NCBI RefSeq assembly: GCF_002995495.1
Contig: NZ_PVZV01000011.1
Coordinates: 124,001 to 188,000, forward strand
DNA: 64,000 bases
DNA from: Actinocorallia populi
GTDB taxonomy: Bacteria; Actinomycetota; Actinomycetes; Streptosporangiales; Streptosporangiaceae
Reading direction: 5' to 3'
Below, one piece after another: positions 32,676 through 40,430 of this stretch (position 1 is its first letter; each line of letters opens with the position of its first letter). The notes below the pieces were generated by a model, which made no database searches, had not been told where the DNA came from, and was given only the letters and a program-made list of their open reading frames with translations. The translations under genes were made by a program, and so were the position numbers.

Positions 32676-32988
32676 GCGGGCGCGGGTCCGGGGAGAGGGA
32701 CAGGGCCGGGCTCAGCGGACTCGCCGCTGAACGCCCCCGTCAGGCCCTGACCCGTCCCCTGCCTCCGGCCCCCGCCGGAGGTCGTGACCCCGCTGGTCCC
32801 TCGTGTCACGAGGGCGGTTACGGAATATGGGATGACGCAAACCAGCGGAAGGTTCGGAATCCGGGGAGAAAAATCTCGGCCCCGAGCGGCCCCGGACTCC
32901 GTGGCGTGTGCCACACGCCGCGCGGAGCGGACGGGATAAGGGCGGACGTGCCTAAGATCGTCAAAGCGTCGCGACAAGGGAGAACAGC
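32676..32988. other. Intergenic region with two perfect 17-base palindromes
   Basis: No gene is seen in these 313 bases. Near the start, CAGCGG-N5-CCGCTG is a probable small terminator for the glycosylase gene. CCCTCGTG-T-CACGAGGG at 32798-32814 and GGCGTGTG-C-CACACGCC at 32903-32919 are perfect palindromes differing in sequence, 175 and 70 bases before the next start. They look like binding sites for two different dimeric regulators. Confidence 0.6.
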
Positions 32989-34083
32989 ATGGTGGACGGG
33001 GCCGCGGCACGGCTGGAGCCGCTGCTGACCCGGATGCTGGGCGATCCGCTGCCGGTCCAGGTGCGCGCCTGGGACGGCAGCCGAATCGGTTCGTCCGCAA
33101 CCCCGGTCTTCGTGATCCGCGACCGGCGGGCGTTGCGGCGGTTGTTGTGGAAGCCCGGCGAGATCGGCCTCGTCCGCGCCTACGTCACCGGCGAACTGGA
33201 CATCGAGGGCGATGTCTGCACCGCGCTCGGCGCGTTGCAGCAGGTGCTGCGCCAGGGCGACGAGGCGATCCGGCTGAGCGGCGACGACAAGCGGGAGATC
33301 GTCCGGACGGCGGTGATGCTGGGCGCGGTCGGGCCCGAACCCAAGGCCCCGCCCGAGGAGGGCGGCCGCGGCCTGCTGGAGGAGACCCCCGAGGAGCTCT
33401 ACGCCCGGATGGCCGACGGCGTGGGGATGATGGGCACGGGGTACTGGGCCGGCACGACGGATCCTGCGGAGGCGCAACGCGCCGACGAGGAGCGCCTCGC
33501 CGCCCGGCTCGCGGTGAAGCCGGGCGACTCGGTGCTGGAGCTCAACGCCGGCTGGGCCTCCTTCGCCGGCCGGCTCGCCCGGGAGCAGGGGGCGCAGGTG
33601 ACCGCGGTGACCTCCTTCGGCACCACCCCGGCCGAAGGCGTGCGGGTCGTCCCGGACGTGCCCGCCGCGGGGGAGTACGACGCGGTCGTGGCCCTCGCCG
33701 GGATGCTGCCCCTGCACGGTGTGATCGACAGGGTCGCCGGGCTGCTCCGGCCGGGCGGGCGGCTGCTGGTCCGCCAGCCCGTGCACCGCCAGGACGCGGT
33801 CCAGCGCCCGTTCACCAGCGACTACGTCCTGGGCTCCGACGAGGAGCTGCCCACGCTCGGCTCGTTCATCGAGGCGCTGGACGCGGTGGGCCTGGAGGTG
33901 CGCCAGGTCGCGGCGCTGCGCGAGGACTACGCCCGCACCCTGCGGTCCTGGGCGGCGGCCCTGCAGCGCGGCCCCCTGGAGGACGGCCTCACCCGCACCT
34001 GGCTGCTGCACCTGGCGACCACCGCGCTGGCCGCCGAGGCCGGCCGGATCGGCCTGTACGAGCTCGACGCGGTGTTGAGATGA
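32989..34083 (+). CDS. Degenerate cyclopropane-fatty-acid-synthase-like protein
   Basis: 364 residues. The N-terminal part resembles the substrate-binding region of CFA synthases (FVIRDRRALRRLLW, YVTGELDIEG). GTGYWAG and the C-terminal YARTLRSW are also family landmarks. SAM motif I should read like LEIGCGWG but is LELNAGWAS. The stretch that normally follows VTxS is shortened, and the usual EHVG reads LPLHG. I see no intact SAM or bicarbonate site. It may be a non-catalytic partner or have new chemistry. Confidence 0.75.
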   Translation: MVDGAAARLEPLLTRMLGDPLPVQVRAWDGSRIGSSATPVFVIRDRRALRRLLWKPGEIGLVRAYVTGELDIEGDVCTALGALQQVLRQGDEAIRLSGDDKREIVRTAVMLGAVGPEPKAPPEEGGRGLLEETPEELYARMADGVGMMGTGYWAGTTDPAEAQRADEERLAARLAVKPGDSVLELNAGWASFAGRLAREQGAQVTAVTSFGTTPAEGVRVVPDVPAAGEYDAVVALAGMLPLHGVIDRVAGLLRPGGRLLVRQPVHRQDAVQRPFTSDYVLGSDEELPTLGSFIEALDAVGLEVRQVAALREDYARTLRSWAAALQRGPLEDGLTRTWLLHLATTALAAEAGRIGLYELDAVLR

Positions 34084-34165
34084 GTAACACAACTTGCGTA
34101 CCGGAACGATTTACCGGTAAGGACCGTCTTAACGATGTGACGGTTCTCAGTTGCCGGAGGAAATG

Positions 34166-34948
34166 ATGGAGAGCAGGAACCCCGCGTTCCGCAAGATGGG
34201 CGAGCAGGCGGGGCGCGAGTACACGCCTTCCCCGCAGCAGCTCCAGGACATGTACAACCAGCCGGCATACGCGCCGCCCGTGCCGGGCGTGCGGACCATG
34301 ACGGTCGACGACGTCGTCGTCAAGAGCTTCCTCAGCCTCGGCACCCTGGCCCTCACCGGCGCCGCCGCCTGGGTCCTGAACCTGGGCATGGGCGTCGCGC
34401 TGGTCTCCGCCCTGATCGGGCTGGGCATCGGCCTGTACCTGAGCTTCTCGGGCAAGGCCAGCGCCGCGCTGACCCTGACCTACGCCGCCTTCTACGGCGT
34501 CGCGGTCGGCACGATCAGCCACATGTTCAACGACTTCTACAACGGCATCGTCTTCCAGGCGGTGATCGGCACGGCTCTGGCGTTCGGCGCCATGCTGGCC
34601 GTCTACTCGCTGCGGATCATCCGGGTGACGCCGAAGTTCACGAAGTTCGTCCTGGCGGCGGGCCTGGCCATGATCGGCCTCATGCTGGTCAACCTGGTCG
34701 CCGGCATGTTCAACGACACCGGCATCGGCATCCGCGAGAACGGCGCCCTGGGCATCGTCTTCAGCGTCGTGGCCATCCTGGTGGGCTGCTTCTTCCTGAT
34801 GCTCGACTTCGACATGGTCGAGAAGGGCGTCCAGGCCGGCCTCCCGGAGAAGTACTCCTGGGCCTGCGCCTTCGCCCTCACCAGCACCCTGGTCTGGATC
34901 TACCTGGAGGTCCTGCGCCTCCTGGCGATCCTCAATAGCAGTGACTGA
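34166..34948 (+). CDS. Bax inhibitor-1/YccA family membrane protein
   Basis: 260 residues. A cytoplasmic N-terminus of about 50 residues, with PSPQQLQDMYNQPAY, precedes seven hydrophobic helices. The last carries LDFDMVEKGVQAGLPEKYSW, typical of actinobacterial Bax1-I proteins, where paired Asp residues form a pH-sensitive calcium-leak site in characterised relatives. GGAGG lies five bases before ATG 34166; ATG 34163 is an alternative. Confidence 0.9.
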   Translation: MESRNPAFRKMGEQAGREYTPSPQQLQDMYNQPAYAPPVPGVRTMTVDDVVVKSFLSLGTLALTGAAAWVLNLGMGVALVSALIGLGIGLYLSFSGKASAALTLTYAAFYGVAVGTISHMFNDFYNGIVFQAVIGTALAFGAMLAVYSLRIIRVTPKFTKFVLAAGLAMIGLMLVNLVAGMFNDTGIGIRENGALGIVFSVVAILVGCFFLMLDFDMVEKGVQAGLPEKYSWACAFALTSTLVWIYLEVLRLLAILNSSD

Positions 34949-34971
34949 GTGAGCGAGCGGTAAGAACCGAC

Positions 34972-35007
34972 GAGAGAGGCCCCCGGGGAATCCCGGGGGC
35001 CTCTCTC
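34972..35007. terminator. Strong bidirectional terminator
   Basis: Perfect 16-base arms, GAGAGAGGCCCCCGGG (34972-34987) and CCCGGGGGCCTCTCTC (34992-35007), with a 4-base GAAT loop. It lies between the Bax1-I gene and the convergent thiolase gene. The remainder of 34949-35133 has no gene. Confidence 0.88.
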
Positions 35008-35133
35008 GCTGAGGCGATGAAAGCACTGCGGAGAGCGCGAACGCGCCTCTCCGCAGTACCACGGCACCCACCATCCCGGTATGACGGGCTGGTGTCAGCT
35101 TGCTGCCACAGCGACGGCCTGAGGCTAATACTG

Positions 35134-36351
35134 TCAGCTAAGCCTCTCCAAGATCATCGCCATGCCCTGGCCGCCGCCGACGCACATGGTCTCCAGGCCG
35201 AACTGCTTGTCGTGGAACTTCAGGCTGTTGATGAGGGTGCTGGTGATGCGGGCGCCCGTCATGCCGAAGGGGTGGCCGACGGCGATGGCGCCGCCGTTGA
35301 CGTTCAGCTTGTCGATGTCGATGCCGAGGTCGTCCGCCGAGGGCAGGACCTGGGCGGCGAAGGCCTCGTTGATCTCCACCAGGTCGAGGTCGTCGACGGT
35401 CAGGCCGGCCAGGGCGAGGGCCTTGCGGCTGGCCTCGACCGGGCCCAGGCCCATGATCTCGGGGGAGAGGCCGGACACGCCGGTGCTGACGATGCGGGCC
35501 AGCGGGGTGATGCCCAGCTCGGCGGCCTTGGTGTCGCTCATGACGACCACGGCGGCGGCGCCGTCGTTCAGCGGGCAGCAGTTGCCCGCGGTGACCGTGC
35601 CGTCGGGGCGGAAGACCGGCTTGAGCTGGGAGACGGCCTCGTAGGTGGTGCCGGCGCGGGGGCCGTCGTCCTTGCTGGCCACGGTGCCGTCGGGCAGCGT
35701 GACCGGGGTGATGTCGGTGGCCCAGAAGCCGTTGGCGATGGCCTTCTCGGCGAGGTTCTGGGAGCGGACGCCGAACTCGTCCTGGCGCTGGCGGGAGACG
35801 CCCTTGAGCCGGGCGACGTTCTCGGCGGTCTGGCCCATCGCGATGTAGACGTCGGGCAGGACGCCCTCCTCGCGCGGGTCGGTCCAGTCCCTGCCGCCCT
35901 GGGCGAGGACGTCGGTGCGCTCCTTGCCGGGCAGGAACTTGTCGTTCTTGGTGTTCGGCAGGCTGTCGGAGTTGCCCAGGGCGAAGCCGGAGACGTGCTC
36001 CACGCCCGCGGAGACGATGACGTCGGCCTCGCCGGCCTTGATGGCGTGGAAGGCCATCCGGGTGGTCTGCAGCGAGGAGGAGCAGTAGCGGGTGACGGTG
36101 GCGCCGGGGACGGTGTCCAGGCCGAGCAGCACCGACACCACGCGGGCCATGTTGTAGCCCTGGTTGCCGCCGGGCAGGCCGCAGCCCAGCAGCAGGTCGT
36201 CGATGGTGTTCGGGTCGAGCTGGGGGACCTTGGCCAGGGCCGCGGAGACCATGCTGGCGGCCAGGTCGTCGGCGCGCAGGTCCTTGAGGGAGCCCTTGAA
36301 GGCGCGGCCGATGGGGGAGCGGGCGGTGGCGACGATCACTGCCTCGGGCAT
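35134..36351 (-). CDS. Acetyl-CoA C-acyltransferase (thiolase)
   Basis: 405 residues with the thiolase catalytic set: nucleophile Cys90 in RYCSSS, His360 in GHPFG and Cys390 in CVGGG. It shortens 3-ketoacyl-CoA in beta-oxidation, or condenses acetyl-CoA in reverse. The ATG at 36351 has GAGGAA upstream. No other beta-oxidation gene is adjacent. The position next to a YccA-like and an SGNH gene parallels mycobacterial fadA3. TTCTAG-type sites lie upstream. Confidence 0.95.
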   Translation of the reverse strand: MPEAVIVATARSPIGRAFKGSLKDLRADDLAASMVSAALAKVPQLDPNTIDDLLLGCGLPGGNQGYNMARVVSVLLGLDTVPGATVTRYCSSSLQTTRMAFHAIKAGEADVIVSAGVEHVSGFALGNSDSLPNTKNDKFLPGKERTDVLAQGGRDWTDPREEGVLPDVYIAMGQTAENVARLKGVSRQRQDEFGVRSQNLAEKAIANGFWATDITPVTLPDGTVASKDDGPRAGTTYEAVSQLKPVFRPDGTVTAGNCCPLNDGAAAVVVMSDTKAAELGITPLARIVSTGVSGLSPEIMGLGPVEASRKALALAGLTVDDLDLVEINEAFAAQVLPSADDLGIDIDKLNVNGGAIAVGHPFGMTGARITSTLINSLKFHDKQFGLETMCVGGGQGMAMILERLS

Positions 36352-36417
36352 GGGATTCCTCATTCTCTCGGGCCGGGACTGCGGGCCGTTAAGTTACCAG
36401 TGAGTACTCTAATCCTG

Positions 36418-36438
36418 TTCTAGGACCAGATTCTAGAA
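36418..36438. promoter_or_regulatory. TTCTAG-N9-CTAGAA inverted repeat upstream of the thiolase
   Basis: The repeat sits about 70 bases before the thiolase start. The adjoining TGTTCTAG (36416-36423) matches one half of the sterol-catabolism regulator KstR consensus. The other half does not match well, so the regulator is uncertain. Confidence 0.35.
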
Positions 36439-36473
36439 ATCCCTTTGATCGGTGCCCGGTGCCGGGGTCTTCT

Positions 36474-37808
36474 TTAGCCGTACATACCCGGAGTGGTGCC
36501 CGTGGTGTCGTGCGTGGAGTGCAGGGCGCCCTGCTCGTCCCGCCAGACGCGGTGGCCGCCGGAGGAGCCGGTGTACCAGGAGGGGGGCGGGCCGGGATCG
36601 GCCGCCTTGGCGCCGGTGGCCAGGTCGTAGGCGCACAGGGAGGCGACGGGGAAGAAGCCGGGGGCGCCGCCGGCCAGGCGCAGGGGCTCGGGCTCGGTGG
36701 TGCAGAAGGACCAGGTCCGCAGGGTCTCGGTCGGGACGGCGGCGGCCCGGTACAGGTCGAACGCGCTGCCCTTGCGGCCGGGGAGCCAGAAGCCGAGCAC
36801 CGACAGGTCGGAGGAGAAGGACAGCCACCACGCCGAGCCGCGGGGCACCGCCGACGCCGGGATCGCGGCCAGCTTGCGGCCGGTGCGGGTGTCGATGCGG
36901 GCGAAGCCCTCGAAGGCGCCGGAGGCGCCCACCTCGCGGGTGACCAGGCCGACCGCGGGGTTCGGGCTCGGGTAGACCCGCAGCTGGCGCGGATGCGACC
37001 ACACCTGCGAGCCGTCGGACAGCCGCAGCGCGAAGAAGCCGTAGGCCGACAGGGACCTGCCCCGCCGGGCCGGCGCGATGTGGCCGAGCAGCAGGTCGCC
37101 CGCGGTGCCGAACGACCAGCCGCCCGACAGGTCCACCCCCTCGCCCACGGCCTTCTCGACCGGGAACTCCCACAGCGGGCGCCCCGAGTCCGCGGAGTGC
37201 GCGGCCAGGACCGGCCGCTCGGCCATGCGGAAGACGACGACGCGGTCGCGGTCGGCGTGCTGGACCTCGGCCAGCCCGCGCAGCCGCCACAGGGCCCGGC
37301 CGGTGGCGCCCTCCAGCACCACGAACCGCGGGTCGCGCTGGGCGGTCGACTCCGCCAGGCACACGTTCACGCCGCAGGCCACCGGACCGAACGTGGAGTG
37401 CACGCCCCGCGCCCACCGGTGCTCGCCGGTGCGGGCGTCGCGGGCGACGACCATGGCCTTCCACGGGCCGCCGGACCTCGGCTCCAGCGCCACCACCACC
37501 GGTCCGGTGACGGCAGGGGGCTGCACCCCCATGCCGGGCAGCCGGCCGACCATCGTGGCCGGCTTCGTCCACAACCGCCGGCCGGTGGCCAGGTCGTCGA
37601 CGACCGTCTCCAGCGTGCCGTCGTGGCGCAGGCCGGTGACGGCCACGACGCCCGAGCCCAGGACGGCCCTGCTGACCGCGTTGACCCCGCTGTCGGTCCA
37701 GCCCGCCGAGGCGTGGGCCACGTCGCGGCCCGTGCTGCCGGAGCAGCCCGCAGCCGTGAGTAGCGAGACGGAGGCGCAAAGTAGTCGCTTGAGGGCGGCC
37801 GAGGGCAT
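36474..37808 (-). CDS. Putative lipoprotein with PQQ/WD-like beta-propeller repeats
   Basis: 444 residues. The signal peptide ends at lipobox TAAGC (Cys22). The body has repeated units of the kind D-x-x-T-G-R-x-L-W (DLATGRRLW, DARTGEHRW, EGATGRALW, DTRTGRKLA), each followed by strand-forming segments, as in PQQ-type propellers. No cofactor or catalytic residues are recognised, so an extracytoplasmic binding or scaffold role is more likely than dehydrogenase activity. It is 35 bases downstream of the SGNH hydrolase gene on the same strand and may be co-transcribed. Confidence 0.78.
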   Translation of the reverse strand: MPSAALKRLLCASVSLLTAAGCSGSTGRDVAHASAGWTDSGVNAVSRAVLGSGVVAVTGLRHDGTLETVVDDLATGRRLWTKPATMVGRLPGMGVQPPAVTGPVVVALEPRSGGPWKAMVVARDARTGEHRWARGVHSTFGPVACGVNVCLAESTAQRDPRFVVLEGATGRALWRLRGLAEVQHADRDRVVVFRMAERPVLAAHSADSGRPLWEFPVEKAVGEGVDLSGGWSFGTAGDLLLGHIAPARRGRSLSAYGFFALRLSDGSQVWSHPRQLRVYPSPNPAVGLVTREVGASGAFEGFARIDTRTGRKLAAIPASAVPRGSAWWLSFSSDLSVLGFWLPGRKGSAFDLYRAAAVPTETLRTWSFCTTEPEPLRLAGGAPGFFPVASLCAYDLATGAKAADPGPPPSWYTGSSGGHRVWRDEQGALHSTHDTTGTTPGMYG

Positions 37809-37843
37809 GGGCGGGACTCCAGGAAGGGGAAGGCGCCTCGGGC

Positions 37844-38854
37844 TCAGATCGCGCCGGGTGCCACCTCCGGCAGGGCCGAGCCGTCAGACGCGGGACGGGC
37901 GGGAGCCGTGCCGCCCGTGCGGCGCAGCAGCGTGGCCCAGCGGGACATGCCGTCGCCGCCCCGCGCCGCCACCTCGGTGCCGGGCTTCTCCGCGGCCGAG
38001 GCGGCCGCGAGGTAGATGGGCAGGACTCCCTCGCCGAACGGGGCCTCGGGCTCGAGTCCCAGTGCGGCTGAGACCGAAGGTAGCAGGGCGGCCGCTGCCG
38101 CACCGTAACCTCGCGCAGACGGATGGTAACGATCCGCGGAGAAGAACTCGCCCGGCTCGATGGCGAAGTCGCGGCCCAGCAGGTCGCCCAGGGACACCGT
38201 GCGGCCCCCCGCCCGCACCGCCACCACGGTCTGCGCGGCGGCGAGCTGGCGGCTGGTGCGCCGGGCGATCCAGCGCAGCGGCTGCATGAGGGGTTCGACC
38301 GAGCCGAGGTCGGGGCAGGTGCCCACGACGACCTCGCACCCGCTCTCGCGCAGCCGGCGCACCGCGTTCTCCAGGTGCCGGACGGACTCGGCCGCGGGGA
38401 TCCGGGCGGTCACGTCGTTGGCGCCGACCATGATCGCCGCCACCTGCGGCGCGGCCTCCAGCGCCCGGTCGACCTGCTCGGCCAGCGCCTCGGAGCGGGA
38501 CCCGGAGACCGCCACGTTGGTCAGCCGCACCGGGCGCCCGGCGCTGGCGGCCAGCCCCGCGGCGATCAGGCAGGCGGCGGTCTCCTCGGGCTCGTCCACG
38601 CCGATCCCGGCGGCGGTGGAGTCGCCCAGCATGGCGAAGGAGATCGGCTCGCCGGGCAGCCACCGCCCGTGGAGACCGTCGGTGACCGGCGGCGGCAGGC
38701 TGGCCGAACCCTGGATGATCCGCCGGGCGAGCCTGGCCTCGGCCACCAGGAGGGCGAAGGTCAGCCCGCCCAGGACGGTCAGGCCGCCCCCGCCGAAGGC
38801 CGCCGCCGTCACGATCCGGCGCGTGGTCAGAGCTCTCAGCATGGGCTCGCTCAC
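37844..38854 (-). CDS. SGNH/GDSL-family hydrolase, membrane-anchored
   Basis: 336 residues. An N-terminal hydrophobic helix (about 14-40) anchors an extracytoplasmic SGNH domain. Block I is GDST with Ser79, block III is GAND (144-147), and block V is DRYHP with Asp241 and His244, completing an esterase catalytic triad. The C-terminal 60 residues are low complexity. The family includes lipases, carbohydrate esterases and acyltransferases, and the substrate is unknown. Gene order next to cbs is shared with mycobacteria (Rv1075c). Confidence 0.88.
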   Translation of the reverse strand: MSEPMLRALTTRRIVTAAAFGGGGLTVLGGLTFALLVAEARLARRIIQGSASLPPPVTDGLHGRWLPGEPISFAMLGDSTAAGIGVDEPEETAACLIAAGLAASAGRPVRLTNVAVSGSRSEALAEQVDRALEAAPQVAAIMVGANDVTARIPAAESVRHLENAVRRLRESGCEVVVGTCPDLGSVEPLMQPLRWIARRTSRQLAAAQTVVAVRAGGRTVSLGDLLGRDFAIEPGEFFSADRYHPSARGYGAAAAALLPSVSAALGLEPEAPFGEGVLPIYLAAASAAEKPGTEVAARGGDGMSRWATLLRRTGGTAPARPASDGSALPEVAPGAI

Positions 38855-38886
38855 CCCCGGCAGGCTGGGCTAGTGTCAAACGGAAT

Positions 38887-38938
38887 CTATCCGAGCGGCC
38901 GAGTGCTCGTTGCCGGAAACACCGGCCGAAACGGATAG
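38887..38938. repeat. Long imperfect inverted repeat in the leader of the CBS gene
   Basis: CTATCCG-AG-CGGCCG (38887-38901) pairs with CGGCCG-AAA-CGGATAG (38923-38938), giving 7+6 bp around an internal loop. It lies 53 bases before the start codon in the 136-base divergent promoter region. It could be an RNA leader structure or an operator. It does not match a SAM riboswitch that I recognise. Confidence 0.5.
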
Positions 38939-38990
38939 GAAACATCTCGAGTATTCCCGTTCTCTCCAGCGCGCAAGACAAGGACGTCCC

Positions 38991-40361
38991 GTGCAGGTTC
39001 ACGACTCGCTCATCCCCCTGATGGGGAACACTCCACTCGTGCGGTTGCGCAGGGTGACCGCCGGTGTGCCCGGCCAGGTGATCGCCAAGGTGGAGTACTT
39101 CAATCCCGGCGGCTCGGTGAAGGACCGCATCGCGGTCCGGATGGTCGACGCGGCGGAGGCCTCCGGGGCGCTGCGGCCCGGCGGGACCATCGTCGAGCCG
39201 ACCTCCGGCAACACCGGCGTCGGCCTGGCCATCGTCGCACAGGAACGGGGCTACCGGTGCGTCTTCACCGTCCCGGACAAGGTCGCCGCGGACAAGGTCA
39301 ACGTCATGCGCGCCTACGGCGCCGAGGTGGTCGTCTGCCCGACCGCGGTCGCCCCCGACCACCCGGACTCCTACTACTCGGTCTCCGACCGGCTGGTCCG
39401 CGAGATCTCCGGCGCCTGGAAGCCCGACCAGTACTCCAACCCGGAGAACCCCCGCTCCCACTACCTGAGCACCGGACCGGAGATCTGGGAGCAGACCGAG
39501 GGGCGGATCACCCACTTCGTGGCCGGAGTGGGCACCGGCGGCACCATCAGCGGCGCCGGACGCTACCTCAAGGAGGTCTCCGGCGGCCGGGTGAAGGTCG
39601 TCGGGGCCGACCCGGAGGGCTCGGTCTACTCCGGCGGCACCGGCAGGCCGTACCTGGTGGAGGGCGTGGGCGAGGACATCTGGCCCGCCACCTACGACCA
39701 GGAGATCTGCGACGAGATCATCGCGGTCTCCGACAAGGACTCCTTCACCATGACGCGGCGGCTGGCCCGCGAGGAGGGCCTGCTGGTCGGCGGCTCCTGC
39801 GGCATGGCGGTGGTCGCGGCGCTGCGGGTGGCCGAACGGGCCGGGCCCGACGCGGTCGTGGTGGTGCTGCTGCCCGACGGCGGACGCGGCTACCTGTCGA
39901 AGATCTTCAACGACGAGTGGATGCAGAACTACGGCTTCCTGTCGGCGGCCGGCGACGAGGCCAAGGTCGGCGACATCCTGTCCGGCAAGGACGGGCGGCT
40001 GCCGGAGTTCGTGCACGCCCACCCGCAGGAACGCGTCGGCTCGGTGATCGAGTTGATGCGCGAGTTCGACGTCTCCCAGGTGCCGGTCCTCAAGGAGGAG
40101 CCGCCCGTCATGGCGGCCGAGGTCGTCGGCTCGATCGGCGAACGCGAGCTGCTCGGCCTGCTGGTGGCGGGCAAGGCGCACGTGGACGACCCGCTCTCGC
40201 AGCACATGTCGGCGCCGCTGCCCACGCTCGGCTCGGGCGACCCGGTCTCCCGTGCGGTGGAGGTGCTGGAGAAGCACGGCGCGGCGGTCGTCCTGGTGGA
40301 CGGCAAGCCCGCCGGGATGCTCAGCCGCCAGGACCTCCTGGGGTTCCTGGCCTCCTCCTGA
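38991..40361 (+). CDS. cbs: Cystathionine beta-synthase
   Basis: 456 residues. The fold-type II PLP domain has the lysine in GGSVKDR (Lys44), TSGNTG (71-76) and the phosphate loop GTGGTISG. A C-terminal pair of CBS domains (about 335-456) usually senses SAM or nucleotides. The heme-binding N-terminus of animal enzymes is absent. It condenses serine and homocysteine to cystathionine, the first step of reverse transsulfuration. The GTG at 38991 follows AAGGA by seven bases. The metB-type partner lies 2.4 kb downstream. Confidence 0.95.
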   Translation: MQVHDSLIPLMGNTPLVRLRRVTAGVPGQVIAKVEYFNPGGSVKDRIAVRMVDAAEASGALRPGGTIVEPTSGNTGVGLAIVAQERGYRCVFTVPDKVAADKVNVMRAYGAEVVVCPTAVAPDHPDSYYSVSDRLVREISGAWKPDQYSNPENPRSHYLSTGPEIWEQTEGRITHFVAGVGTGGTISGAGRYLKEVSGGRVKVVGADPEGSVYSGGTGRPYLVEGVGEDIWPATYDQEICDEIIAVSDKDSFTMTRRLAREEGLLVGGSCGMAVVAALRVAERAGPDAVVVVLLPDGGRGYLSKIFNDEWMQNYGFLSAAGDEAKVGDILSGKDGRLPEFVHAHPQERVGSVIELMREFDVSQVPVLKEEPPVMAAEVVGSIGERELLGLLVAGKAHVDDPLSQHMSAPLPTLGSGDPVSRAVEVLEKHGAAVVLVDGKPAGMLSRQDLLGFLASS

Positions 40362-40375
40362 GGCCTGTGACGGGT

Positions 40376-40409
40376 GAAGGGGCGGCCTCCTCGCGGAGAC
40401 CGCCCCTTC
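40376..40409. terminator. Terminator between the CBS and MMPL genes
   Basis: 15-base arms at 40376-40390 and 40395-40409 (GAAGGGGCGG...CCGCCCCTTC), one mismatch, loop TCGC. It serves two convergent genes. Confidence 0.8.
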
Positions 40410-40430
40410 GGGTGTTTCACGGAGCGCCGG

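Noticed and set aside
36474-37808. PQQ-dependent dehydrogenase
   Set aside because: Propeller-like repeats are present, but no PQQ ligands, calcium site or cytochrome domain is seen, and the protein is shorter than such enzymes.
38855-38990. SAM-IV or S-box riboswitch before the CBS gene
   Set aside because: The hairpin arms are real, but none of the conserved SAM-riboswitch core sequences could be matched by eye.
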